This document shows positions 17,730-25,917 of a stretch of 64,000 bases of DNA, piece by piece. The position numbers and the translations under genes were made by a program. Position 1 is the first letter of the stretch. Each line of letters begins with the position of its first letter. The notes below the pieces were generated by a model. The model was not told where the DNA came from and did not search any database. It saw only the letters and a list, made by a program, of their open reading frames with translations. Location of the stretch: assembly GCA_965230375.1 (NCBI GenBank), contig CBDDKU010000007.1, positions 1 through 64,000 of the forward strand, read 5' to 3'. The DNA comes from CBDDKU01 sp965230375. Lineage in GTDB: Bacteria; Bacteroidota; Bacteroidia; Flavobacteriales_D; Cryomorphaceae.

Positions 17730-18692
17730 ATGAAAAAAATAATACTACACTTTTGGGCCCTAGCCCTTTGTTTGCCGGCTATTGGGCAAACTAATGTCAA
17801 TGTGAACATCGAGCACCTTCTAAATGGAAACGAGTTTGCATTCAATCAAACAGGTACCAACAACAATGGCGATGAATTCACCATAGATCGTTTGGAATAC
17901 TACATCTCAGGTATTTCTATTGCCCATGACGGTGGTCAGGTACAGTCTTTTCCGGATGTTTATGTACTGGTAAATGCTGAAGACCCAACAGAATTTAACG
18001 TGGGTGAAATGGAGATGACAAACCTTGAGTCTCTTTCATTTTACATCGGGGTCGATGAAGACAACAATCATGCAGACCCAGCTTTATGGCCGCAAAGCCA
18101 TCCGCTTGCCCCACAATTTCCATCAATGCACTGGGGTTGGGCTTCTGGTTACCGATTTTTGGCGATCGAAGGTATTGACTCAGCTACCGACGAGATCGTT
18201 CAAATTCATGCGCTTGGAGATGACTACTATTTTGAAATTACCATTCCAATTAACGAAACTGTAGAAGGGGGCGACATGACAATCTCCCTTAACGCACACG
18301 TTGAAGAAATCTTGAACAACATAAGTTTTAGCGGTGGGCTCATCATGCACGGAGAGACAGTAGCTTCTATAGCAGCGCTTGAAAATATGCGAGACTTTGT
18401 ATTTGAACTGCAATCGACGACACTCTCAACAAGTGACGCTCTTGCACAAGTTGACTTCACGGTACTGCCAAATCCCGCTGTCGATGGGAATGTCAAGCTT
18501 GCCTACAGTCAGATGAGTGGAACTACATTCGGAGTATCAATTTCTGATTTGACCGGAAAAGTCGTTTACCGAGCATCGCAGCTAAACTCGAACCAACAAA
18601 TTGATGTGTCTGATTTTCCTGCGGGGATGTACTTGGTGAATCTGACATCTGAAAACGATGTTCTCGGTACACGGAAGCTAGTCATCCAATAA
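17730..18692 (+). CDS. MbnP-like copper-associated protein with T9SS sorting domain
   Basis: The 320-residue protein (start MKKIILHFWALALCL; signal to about IGQ) has the MbnP-like domain over residues 20-235. It includes a GDEFTIDRLEYYISG strand, HWGW (His134-Trp137) in MHWGWASGYRF, FLAIEGID and the closing MHGETVAS segment. MbnP of methanotrophs binds copper after its partner di-heme enzyme MbnH oxidises a Trp to kynurenine. Residues about 245-320 are a T9SS type A sorting domain (VLPNPAVDGNVKLAYS, FPAGMYLVNLTS). The protein is therefore likely exported through the outer membrane, unlike the periplasmic prototype. Two di-heme genes follow at once. Confidence 0.85.
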   Translation: MKKIILHFWALALCLPAIGQTNVNVNIEHLLNGNEFAFNQTGTNNNGDEFTIDRLEYYISGISIAHDGGQVQSFPDVYVLVNAEDPTEFNVGEMEMTNLESLSFYIGVDEDNNHADPALWPQSHPLAPQFPSMHWGWASGYRFLAIEGIDSATDEIVQIHALGDDYYFEITIPINETVEGGDMTISLNAHVEEILNNISFSGGLIMHGETVASIAALENMRDFVFELQSTTLSTSDALAQVDFTVLPNPAVDGNVKLAYSQMSGTTFGVSISDLTGKVVYRASQLNSNQQIDVSDFPAGMYLVNLTSENDVLGTRKLVIQ

Positions 18693-18700
18693 ATTCGGTC

Positions 18701-19717
18701 TTGCAAAAATTCTGCATCTACATATTGTTTGTAGGGCTTGTATTCGGTTGCGGGAAAGAAAGCATTGATATTCCCATTCAGCCAGAGCTATTGGTTGTGC
18801 CCGAAGGGTTTCCCGAAGTGGAATTCCCAGAAGACAATCCATTAACTCAGGCATCTTACGACTTGGGAAAAAGGCTTTTCTTCGACCCCGCCTTATCTCG
18901 CGATTCATCCGTAAGTTGTGCTTCTTGCCATCAACCTTCTCTGGCATTTGCCGATTTGGTGCCTTTTAGCGAAGGTGTGGCTGGAGCTGCTGGCACGCGG
19001 AATGCACCAACATTGGCAAATGTGGCCTACCACCCGTATTTTACGAGCGAAGGTGGTGTGCCCACACTTGAAATGCAAGTTCTTGTGCCCATTCAAGAGC
19101 ACAACGAATTTGACTTCAATATTGTGTTGATCTCAGAGCGTTTGAGTGAAGATCCGACTTATGTGCATATGGCTCAAAAGGCTTTTGATCGCAACATTGA
19201 TCCTTTCTCGATTACAAGGGCTTTAGCCATATTCGAACGCACCCTGGTAAGTGGAAATTCCGCCTACGACAAGATGTACTTTCAAGGAGACAATGCTGCG
19301 ATGAATATGGATGAGCTCAGGGGAATGGAGCTTTTCTTCAGCGACTCACTGGCTTGCGGCTCCTGCCATAGCGGGTTCAACTTCACAAACTACGCCTTCG
19401 AAAACAATGGTTTGTACAGTGAATATGCTGATGAAGGTCGCTACAGGTTGACTGGTCTGGAAGAAGATCGAGCACGCTTCAAAGTGCCTACCCTGAGAAA
19501 TATCGAGATTACGTCTCCCTATATGCACGATGGGTCATTTAACAGCTTAGATGAAGTTATTGACCACTACGCTACTGGAGGTGCTGGTCACCCAAGCAAG
19601 TCAGAATTATTGCAAGGATTTACCATCACAGAAAATCAAAAAAAGGAGTTGATAGCCTTTCTTGAGTCATTAACAGACCATGAATTTCTATCAAATCCAA
19701 ATCACGAAATTCAGTAA
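18701..19717 (+). CDS. Di-heme cytochrome c peroxidase/MbnH-like lipoprotein
   Basis: The 338-residue protein has a lipoprotein signal (MQKFCIYILFVGLVFGC; TTG start nine bases after the MbnP stop). Two c-type heme motifs are present, CASCH (Cys73-His77) and CGSCH (Cys219-His223), in the bacterial CCP/MauG fold. Other landmarks are GKRLFFDPALSRD, RNAPTLANVAY and FKVPTLRNIEITSPYMHDG. Position next to an MbnP-like gene makes the MbnH role likely: oxidative modification of a Trp in MbnP. A peroxidase role is possible. It lacks the FWDGRA segment seen in the next gene, so the two copies are not equivalent. Confidence 0.85.
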   Translation: MQKFCIYILFVGLVFGCGKESIDIPIQPELLVVPEGFPEVEFPEDNPLTQASYDLGKRLFFDPALSRDSSVSCASCHQPSLAFADLVPFSEGVAGAAGTRNAPTLANVAYHPYFTSEGGVPTLEMQVLVPIQEHNEFDFNIVLISERLSEDPTYVHMAQKAFDRNIDPFSITRALAIFERTLVSGNSAYDKMYFQGDNAAMNMDELRGMELFFSDSLACGSCHSGFNFTNYAFENNGLYSEYADEGRYRLTGLEEDRARFKVPTLRNIEITSPYMHDGSFNSLDEVIDHYATGGAGHPSKSELLQGFTITENQKKELIAFLESLTDHEFLSNPNHEIQ

Positions 19718-19718
19718 A

Positions 19719-20816
19719 ATGAAACTATCCAATAAGATACTTCTATTGGTTTTCATCATTGGACTTATTACGGCGTGTAATAGTGATGATGAATCGACCA
19801 ATCAGCCGGGAAGTGTGGTTTATGACGACACGCCCTATACGCTCAATTATTACGACCTGCCACCACCTGAGCTACCTGGCGATAATCAGTTAACACAGCA
19901 AAGCGTCAAGTTAGGACGAATGCTTTTTTACGAACCTATGCTTTCGAAGGATGGCACCCAAACCTGCGCTTCCTGTCACATGCAGTCTACGGCCTTTTCC
20001 GACACCAATCGCTTTTCGATTGGCGTAGAAGGGCTCCCGGGAAACCGACAGGCCATGGGGGTGTTTAACATGGCGTGGAACACCAATGAATTCTTTTGGG
20101 ATGGAAGGGCCCATTTGTTGCGCAATCAAGCCTTACTACCCATTCAGGATCCATTAGAAATGAATGAAACCTTGCCAAACGTGATTCAAAAGCTAAGTGA
20201 TTCTCAGATGTACCGCGATCAGTTTGTTCGGGCCTTTGGCGATGATCAGATTTCTCCAAATCGCATTTCGCTGGCCTTGGAGCAATTTATGTTGACCATA
20301 GTATCGGGACGTTCAAAATACGATCAGTACCTCGCCGGAACCGCTGAGTTGACCGAAAGCGAACTCCGCGGTCTAGACCTTTTTATGACCGAGTACAATC
20401 CCTTCTTTCCGGATAAGTCAGGTGCCGATTGCCAACACTGTCACGGTGGACCCAATTTCGAAAATGACGAGTATATGAATAATGGGCTCGACGAAGAGGC
20501 CGATTTTACTGATCTGGGAAGAGAAGATGTCACGAAGAACCCAGCTGATCGGGCAAAGTTTAAAGTTGCTTCATTGCGCAATATTGAGTTGACGCCTCCA
20601 TATATGCACGATGGAAGGTTTGCTACCCTTGAAGAAGTGGTTGATCACTACAATGAAGGGATCAAAACTTCTGCAACAGTAGATCCGGCGCTATTAGCCA
20701 CGCAGAGCTCTGGACTGATGCTGACAGATCAGGATAAAACAGATCTGGTGAACTTCCTGAAAACACTTACAGATCACGAGTTGACTACCGATTCAGAGTT
20801 TTCCGATCCGTTTTAG
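19719..20816 (+). CDS. Second di-heme cytochrome c peroxidase/MauG/MbnH-like lipoprotein
   Basis: The 365-residue protein (start MKLSNKILLLVFIIGLITAC, lipoprotein Cys20) starts one base after the previous stop, so translation is probably coupled. Heme motifs are CASCH (Cys83-His87) and CQHCH (Cys238-His242). NEFFWDGRAHLLRNQAL and FKVASLRNIELTPPYMHDG are typical of the CCP/MauG superfamily. Together with the previous gene it forms a tandem pair behind an MbnP-like protein. One copy may modify MbnP and the other may act as peroxidase or as a partner for another substrate; that split is inference. Confidence 0.85.
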   Translation: MKLSNKILLLVFIIGLITACNSDDESTNQPGSVVYDDTPYTLNYYDLPPPELPGDNQLTQQSVKLGRMLFYEPMLSKDGTQTCASCHMQSTAFSDTNRFSIGVEGLPGNRQAMGVFNMAWNTNEFFWDGRAHLLRNQALLPIQDPLEMNETLPNVIQKLSDSQMYRDQFVRAFGDDQISPNRISLALEQFMLTIVSGRSKYDQYLAGTAELTESELRGLDLFMTEYNPFFPDKSGADCQHCHGGPNFENDEYMNNGLDEEADFTDLGREDVTKNPADRAKFKVASLRNIELTPPYMHDGRFATLEEVVDHYNEGIKTSATVDPALLATQSSGLMLTDQDKTDLVNFLKTLTDHELTTDSEFSDPF

Positions 20817-20908
20817 AATTTGATAATAAGAGCTTTACACTGGCTTCACCTTTTTTAACAGTAACGAAAGCGAGAAGTAGTCCGTCTCAAGGTAAAACCA
20901 ACTAAACG

Positions 20909-21475
20909 ATGAGACAAAAAACACTATTTCTCGCTTTTTTCATTTTAACACTTAGCGCTTCTGCACAAGAGACCGGCCCCAAAGAATCTAAACCTGATTT
21001 CGAGTGGTATAAGAAAGGCCGAAATTCATTTGGGGGGATGATTTATCCTTTGAATGTCGGAAAGCCATATTGGACTGTAGCATTTGAATTTGAGTATAGC
21101 CGATTCCTGATGGATCAACTTTCACTGAACCTTAATAATACTGTTGTTGTGGGAACGGAGCAATTGGATTTTGAATACGAAGTTTTCGGGCGTTACCACC
21201 TCACCAAGTCGAAGCTTTCACCATTTGTTCAGGCCGGATATTTATTCGGTTTTGGTGGTAGTAAGCATGTGGGATATTATGAAAACGCCTTTGTCGCGGG
21301 AGGAGGATTGTCTTATAAGATGTTTAAGAACAGGCTAAGTGTTAATCTCTTCTTGGGCAAAAGAATTCAGTGGAAAAAAACGCAGAATAGCAACCCAGAA
21401 CTGTTTGGTCCACCTGAACAAAAACGTAAAGACACCTACCTTGACGGAAGTTTCACGATCAAGTATCACTTTTAG
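20909..21475 (+). CDS. Outer-membrane beta-barrel protein
   Basis: The 188-residue protein has a signal peptide (1-19, SASAQ) and regular amphipathic strands (WTVAFEFEYSRFL, LSLNLNNTVVVG, FVQAGYLFGFGG, YLDGSFTIKYHF with a C-terminal Phe). This is consistent with a small outer-membrane barrel. No family-specific motif is visible. Function is unknown. Confidence 0.7.
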   Translation: MRQKTLFLAFFILTLSASAQETGPKESKPDFEWYKKGRNSFGGMIYPLNVGKPYWTVAFEFEYSRFLMDQLSLNLNNTVVVGTEQLDFEYEVFGRYHLTKSKLSPFVQAGYLFGFGGSKHVGYYENAFVAGGGLSYKMFKNRLSVNLFLGKRIQWKKTQNSNPELFGPPEQKRKDTYLDGSFTIKYHF

Positions 21476-21522
21476 TGCGTGATTGTCAGGAGTTTTGCTA
21501 CTTTGTACCAAACCCTTCGACC

Positions 21523-22056
21523 ATGCCCAAAATCAAACTTTACATCGCAGCCACATTAGATGGATATATCGCTCGTATGAATGGTTCCCTCGATTGGCTC
21601 GATGAGCTGGAAGTCCCCGAAGGAGTTGATTTTGGGTATGGTGAATTCTATGAAACCATCGACTGCATATTGATGGGGCGCAGCACCTACGAAGAGGTAT
21701 TGGGTTTCGATGTAGACTGGCCATACGATGGGCGCAAAACGATTATTTACTCCTCACACAGCGATTTCAAAACGCCGACACCTGATACTTCCCTGGCAAC
21801 CGATGTGACACCTGAAGAAATTGAAAGGCTTCAGGGCTTGAGCCAAAAGAATATCTGGCTCGTAGGAGGAGGTAAATTGATTCGAGAATTTTTAGAGCAC
21901 GATGCAATCGATGAGATGATCATCACCATCATACCGCGCATGATCGGAAACGGGATTAGACTTTTCCCAGAGAGCGAAATAGACCAGAAATTTAAACTGA
22001 TTGACACAAAGTCGTTTTCTATGGGTGTCGTCAATTTGCACTATGAACGAATTTGA
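21523..22056 (+). CDS. RibD C-terminal/dihydrofolate reductase-like protein
   Basis: The 177-residue protein (start MPKIKLYIAATLDGYIAR) has the DHFR-like fold of the RibD_C family: an N-terminal strand IAATLDGYIA, DCILMGRSTYEEVLG as the nucleotide-binding helix, IWLVGGGKLIREFLE and EMIITIIPRMIGNGIRLFPE. Members bind NADPH, and most stand-alone copies have no proven substrate. The upstream in-frame ATG at 21475 overlaps the preceding stop and would add 16 residues without family support. It overlaps the next gene by 14 bases. Confidence 0.85.
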   Translation: MPKIKLYIAATLDGYIARMNGSLDWLDELEVPEGVDFGYGEFYETIDCILMGRSTYEEVLGFDVDWPYDGRKTIIYSSHSDFKTPTPDTSLATDVTPEEIERLQGLSQKNIWLVGGGKLIREFLEHDAIDEMIITIIPRMIGNGIRLFPESEIDQKFKLIDTKSFSMGVVNLHYERI

Positions 22057-22513
22057 TTCAATTTCCTGCTCTATTCTGAGTTCAACTCAGAAGGAAGAAG
22101 CGCTTCAGCTCTGGAACGAATCCTACCCGACTACCCTAAGTTTATCCAGTGTCGATGATTTGGAAGATTATCTCAGCGGATTGGGTAACCCAAAACATTC
22201 CCTGCTTTTCAGGGAAAACAAACTCGAGGCTTGGTTCTGGGATTTTGATAGGGAAGGAGAGAAGTGGTTTGCGATGATGGTGAGTAAGGCGTATCGAGGA
22301 AGAGGATTGGGGGCAAGGATGCTAATCGATGCCTTGGAGCGAAACCCAAAAATCGTAGGCTGGGTGATCGACAAACCTGGGTATGAGCACGCTGATGGAA
22401 GTCCCTATAAAAGTCCGCTTGCATTCTATGAGAAATACGGGTTTAAAACGCTCAATCAGCGCCTTGAACTTCCAAGTATATCGGCGGTGAAAATAGCCCG
22501 TTTCTTCACGTAA
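22043..22513 (+). CDS. GNAT-family N-acetyltransferase
   Basis: The 156-residue protein (start MNEFDSISC) carries the acetyl-CoA site of GNAT enzymes: EKWFAMMVSKAYRGRGLGAR contains the R-x-x-G-x-G/A loop. A late-strand signature is SPLAFYEKYGFKTLNQRL. Its start overlaps the end of the DHFR-like gene, indicating a joint transcript. The acceptor substrate is unknown. Confidence 0.8.
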   Translation: MNEFDSISCSILSSTQKEEALQLWNESYPTTLSLSSVDDLEDYLSGLGNPKHSLLFRENKLEAWFWDFDREGEKWFAMMVSKAYRGRGLGARMLIDALERNPKIVGWVIDKPGYEHADGSPYKSPLAFYEKYGFKTLNQRLELPSISAVKIARFFT

Positions 22514-22552
22514 ACTTCACATAGAACGTTACTCTAAGGAACCCTTCTGCGG

Positions 22553-22560
22553 TACTTTTG
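22553..22560 (+). promoter_or_regulatory. -7 promoter box of the phosphatase-like gene
   Basis: TACTTTTG matches TAnnTTTG. With transcription beginning about 7 bases downstream, the ATG at 22579 is the only sensible start of the following gene. The TTG at 22558 lies inside the box. Confidence 0.6.
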
Positions 22561-22578
22561 CATGACAAAACAGACGTG

Positions 22579-23202
22579 ATGGATTTTACAAATCTGAATA
22601 AACATATAGAGACACTCGAGAAGAGTTTTGATCAAATTCCTGAAGAGCGAAAGAAGCCGTTGCAGGATTTAGCGATGTTTGTCAAAGAGAAAATTGAGAC
22701 GCTCGGAAGAGCCCACGGTATTTTTATTTGCACGCACAATTCGCGGAGAAGTCACCTGGCACAGGTTTGGGCTCAGGCTGCAGCACACCGATATGGAGTT
22801 GAAGATTTCATTGCATTCTCAGGGGGCACCGAGGCTACTGCTCTACACCCCAATACAGCGAGAGCTCTTGAGACGACAGGGTTTCATATAGTAAAGCTCT
22901 CAGAGAGCGACAATCCTATCTACCAAATCAAATACGACGGAAATAAGCACCCTGTGATTGGCTTCTCGAAAACGTTTGACAATCCATTCAACCCCCAGAC
23001 TCGCTTTGCTGCGGTAATGACCTGCAGCCACGCCGATGCTAATTGCCCATTTATTCCAACAGCAGCCAGACGCATTTCACTTCCTTATGAAGATCCAAAA
23101 GAAGCAGATGGTCAGTCTAATGAAGCCGATGTGTACATCGAGCGTTCAAACGAAATAGGACGGGAGATGCTCTTTGTTTTTGATGCCTTTCGGAATCTGT
23201 AA
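22579..23202 (+). CDS. Low-molecular-weight protein tyrosine phosphatase/arsenate reductase-like protein
   Basis: The 207-residue protein has the phosphate-binding loop Cys51-THNSR-Arg57-Ser (FICTHNSRRSHLAQ), the CX5R motif shared by LMW phosphatases and thioredoxin-linked arsenate reductases. An N-terminal helix of about 45 residues precedes the loop. The middle region (FDNPFNPQTRFAAVMTCSHADANCPF) carries extra cysteines, which in ArsC enzymes form the redox relay. That would fit arsenate reductase, but the catalytic assignment is open. No other arsenic genes are adjacent. Confidence 0.8.
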   Translation: MDFTNLNKHIETLEKSFDQIPEERKKPLQDLAMFVKEKIETLGRAHGIFICTHNSRRSHLAQVWAQAAAHRYGVEDFIAFSGGTEATALHPNTARALETTGFHIVKLSESDNPIYQIKYDGNKHPVIGFSKTFDNPFNPQTRFAAVMTCSHADANCPFIPTAARRISLPYEDPKEADGQSNEADVYIERSNEIGREMLFVFDAFRNL

Positions 23203-23271
23203 GAAGAATTAGATCAGATTCGATATCTTGCTCTCAGAACAGAAAATTCACATTCTAAAGAGTGAGGTATT

Positions 23272-24150
23272 ATGACTAACGCGAGTTTGTATTACCAGGA
23301 GTCGGGGAGACTAAACCCTGGAAAGTATGTTGTCACAACTATTCTCGGAGTGGCATTGGCGATCATTTTGGGATATGTCTATAGCTTGTTGATCTATTTT
23401 ATTCCACTCGTTTATTTCAACGTGATCATTTGCTTTGGTTTCGGAGTGGTGATGGGTGGACTGGTCATGGTCTTTTCCAGATTTGGAGATTCGAGAAATC
23501 AGAAGGGCCGCATCGTTCAATCGCTGATTTTTAGCTTGGTGGCCTATTATTTTCATTGGGTGGCCTATTTGATCATTCTGATTAACGGTGAAGTCGCGAG
23601 CCCGGATATCTACTTCAATAATCTATTTCTCAGTTTTGATCCCGCATTTATGCTTGAACTCATCATGGAGATCAATGCGGAAGGTGTATGGTCTATGTTT
23701 GGAATCAACTTTACTGGTGGCGCTTTACTCACCGTTTGGGTGATAGAAGCACTCTTAATTCTTGGAATTCCCATTGTTATGGTTCTAAGATTTGAGCCAT
23801 TACCATTTTCTGAGCTCAATGGAAAGTGGTATCCAAAATTCACCTTAAAGCAACATTTCTACAGCGCCACAGGCTCTGATCAATGGGTAAGGCTTTTGGC
23901 GGACAACCCTGTGAAGACGATTGACGACTTGGGACTCGGAAAGGCAAATCGCTATGGACTAATTCACTTGTATGTAGCAGAAAAAGAGAAGACGCAATAC
24001 ATATCGATCGAATCTGTTTACATCGATACAGGTGAGAAGGGTAAAAAAGAAACCGAAACCGTGGTTCTCAATCTTGGAATAGATACCGATGCAGCGAAGG
24101 AAATCCTTCAAAAATACGAGCACAAAAAGGAACGGTTGAAGGTGTTCTAG
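23272..24150 (+). CDS. Hypothetical multi-pass membrane protein
   Basis: The 292-residue protein has about five transmembrane helices in its first 180 residues (around 18-42, 44-66, 82-102, 140-158 and 160-176). A soluble C-terminal domain of about 110 residues is rich in Lys and Glu (EILQKYEHKKERLKVF). I do not recognise the family. No operon partner is close enough to suggest a role. Confidence 0.65.
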   Translation: MTNASLYYQESGRLNPGKYVVTTILGVALAIILGYVYSLLIYFIPLVYFNVIICFGFGVVMGGLVMVFSRFGDSRNQKGRIVQSLIFSLVAYYFHWVAYLIILINGEVASPDIYFNNLFLSFDPAFMLELIMEINAEGVWSMFGINFTGGALLTVWVIEALLILGIPIVMVLRFEPLPFSELNGKWYPKFTLKQHFYSATGSDQWVRLLADNPVKTIDDLGLGKANRYGLIHLYVAEKEKTQYISIESVYIDTGEKGKKETETVVLNLGIDTDAAKEILQKYEHKKERLKVF

Positions 24151-24741
24151 AGTCGCTAGAATTATGCATCAATTTTCTCAGGACCAACTGTGAAAGTGTG
24201 TGAAGTGAGTCGAAATAAGTCCTTGTTTGATTAAACTCTGGTTCTGATTGGCTCACAGCTTACATCAAATGCAATTCAAGGGTGTAGAGTGAAATTGTGA
24301 GCCAACTATCGGCCTTAATTTTATTCTCTTAGAAACTCTGAAAAAAACGGAAGTCCACCGCACCCATGTTAGAGCTCAGCCATCGGAAGCTGTGCTTTCG
24401 TTAATGGCGTACGCGAGTTTGGGTAAGGTGCTGTAGTGTTTTCGTGAGTTTCAAGAAATAAAATTACAGCCCTGATCTTTTGTTCCTTTTGCATCAAGGT
24501 AAAAGGAAGACTTCTATCTGAGAGATTGAACTTTTCATGAGTAATTAATTTTCAATATCCGGATTTATCAGGAGCCTAATTTTAAATCATCAACATATGA
24601 GCAGTTCTCAATCGAACATCATTCTAATTCATAAAATTAATTGAAGATCTCGCCGTGAATCAAATGAGTAAAGAAGGGAAAATTGAAAATTGATTTCCCC
24701 ATTTTCATATGCTCCAGAAAAGGCACTATTCTTGTCTCTCA
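24151..24741. other. Gene-free stretch with one hairpin
   Basis: No reading frame in this ~590-bp stretch looks like a gene. At 24483-24508 TTCCTTTT and AAAAGGAA form an 8-bp inverted repeat around GCATCAAGGT. The rest is AT-rich and shows no repeat or RNA structure that I can identify. Confidence 0.5.
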
Positions 24742-25425
24742 ATGAATATGTCCATCACCTATATCTGGTTTTTCCTTGCAAGCCTATTCGCCACTTATGC
24801 TTCGGCCCAGTCGGTAGCTTACATTGAGTTTGTAGACCGAGCCAAGCGCTGTGTTGAAGCTTATGAAGCACTCGATCCGCAAATGGAAGACTTGCAACCA
24901 GCAGCGGCATACGCCGAATTTCTACCCGAAATCAATCGAATATTCGAATCCACAGAAGAAGATTGGGTCACCGAAGCAGACTCCATTGAGCTCTTCGATT
25001 TGATGTACTTCTTCCAAACCCGAATTGTTGAGGTGGTCGATAGCCTAACGGCCCATCCTGAATTTGATCCAAGTCAGATTCAAAACGATTTGGGTGGGGT
25101 ATTGGGTGTCATTGTTTCTCCTGACAAAAAGCTCGTTTCTTTTTCCTTGGATGAAAAGACAGGTGGCACCTACCGAAGCCGAATAGCCTGGATCTACTTC
25201 ACAGGCTGGGATAGCGTCCAAAGTGCGCAAAGCGAATCATTTCAAGTGGATGGCTACCACAGCATAGACACAATCCAATCTGGCAGTGAGGTCTATTATG
25301 TGATGGAGTACTATACCCGAGGCTGTTCATATTGCTTTATGGAAGGGTTGGAATTGTGGACAGAAGAAAATGGTGAATTTGAACGGGTTTTCGACGTGGA
25401 AGTAAACTCCAGATCCCTGGGATGA
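24742..25425 (+). CDS. Hypothetical secreted protein, N-terminal part of a frameshifted gene
   Basis: The start MNMSITYIWFFLASLFATYASAQ gives a clean signal peptide; the ORF opens 33 bases earlier. The region is acidic, with a beta-rich second half (VIVSPDKKLVSFSLDEKTGGT, WIYFTGWDSVQSAQ) and a CSYC pair. The frame stops at TGA 25423-25425 after VEVNSRSLG. One base earlier in phase, the reading continues as DPWDDTVLYNAETKTISVKY, clearly the same protein, so a one-base insertion near 25411 truncates this frame. No family is recognised. Confidence 0.6.
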   Translation: MNMSITYIWFFLASLFATYASAQSVAYIEFVDRAKRCVEAYEALDPQMEDLQPAAAYAEFLPEINRIFESTEEDWVTEADSIELFDLMYFFQTRIVEVVDSLTAHPEFDPSQIQNDLGGVLGVIVSPDKKLVSFSLDEKTGGTYRSRIAWIYFTGWDSVQSAQSESFQVDGYHSIDTIQSGSEVYYVMEYYTRGCSYCFMEGLELWTEENGEFERVFDVEVNSRSLG

Positions 25426-25642
25426 CACCGTTCTTTACAATGCCGAAACCAAGACCATCAGCGTAAAGTACAATACCGACGATCTGACGGAATCCTGCTT
25501 TTGCGCCGATGATGAAGAAGTGGAACTCGAGGAAGATTATCCCTACCCCGTGCCCATGTATCGCTGTGCATGTACCTACGTCTGGAATGGATCCGAATTC
25601 GAATTGACGGAGGGAAGCTCCACTTTTCTCGAGGGAGAGTGA
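25412..25642 (+). pseudogene. C-terminal part of the frameshifted gene
   Basis: Read from DPWDDTVLYN (25412) to the TGA at 25640-25642, this frame gives about 76 residues that continue the preceding secreted protein. Coding character is good: TESCFCADDEEVE, then YRCACTYVWNGSEFELTEG. The extra base lies in TCCAGATCCC around 25411. It could be a real mutation or a sequencing error. Confidence 0.6.
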
Positions 25643-25704
25643 TCAGCCATATACCCTTAAGCGCTCGACTTTTTCTATCTTGAACCCATTAGAATCTTTC
25701 TCTT

Positions 25705-25917
25705 ATGGATTTAAGAAAAATTAGGCTTTGGGTAGCAGTCTTTGGAGTATTAATTGCTTTATATAGCCTGGTCTTCGCGGTAGACTACTCCGAACTCAAT
25801 TGGACAAATAACTCATCAGCTTACTTGCAGGTCTTAACTGGAGTTTGCATCGCGGTGGCCATGTTTTTTTCGAATAAGATTGAATCTAAAAGACTGAATG
25901 AAAAGGATAAAGAATAG
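25705..25917 (+). CDS. Small membrane protein, two helices
   Basis: The 70-residue product has transmembrane segments at about 7-27 (LWVAVFGVLIALYSLVFA) and 42-57 (VLTGVCIAVAMFFS) and a charged C-terminal tail (KIESKRLNEKDKE). Its end overlaps the start of the aminopeptidase gene by 20 bases, which suggests translational coupling. The family is unknown. Confidence 0.55.
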   Translation: MDLRKIRLWVAVFGVLIALYSLVFAVDYSELNWTNNSSAYLQVLTGVCIAVAMFFSNKIESKRLNEKDKE

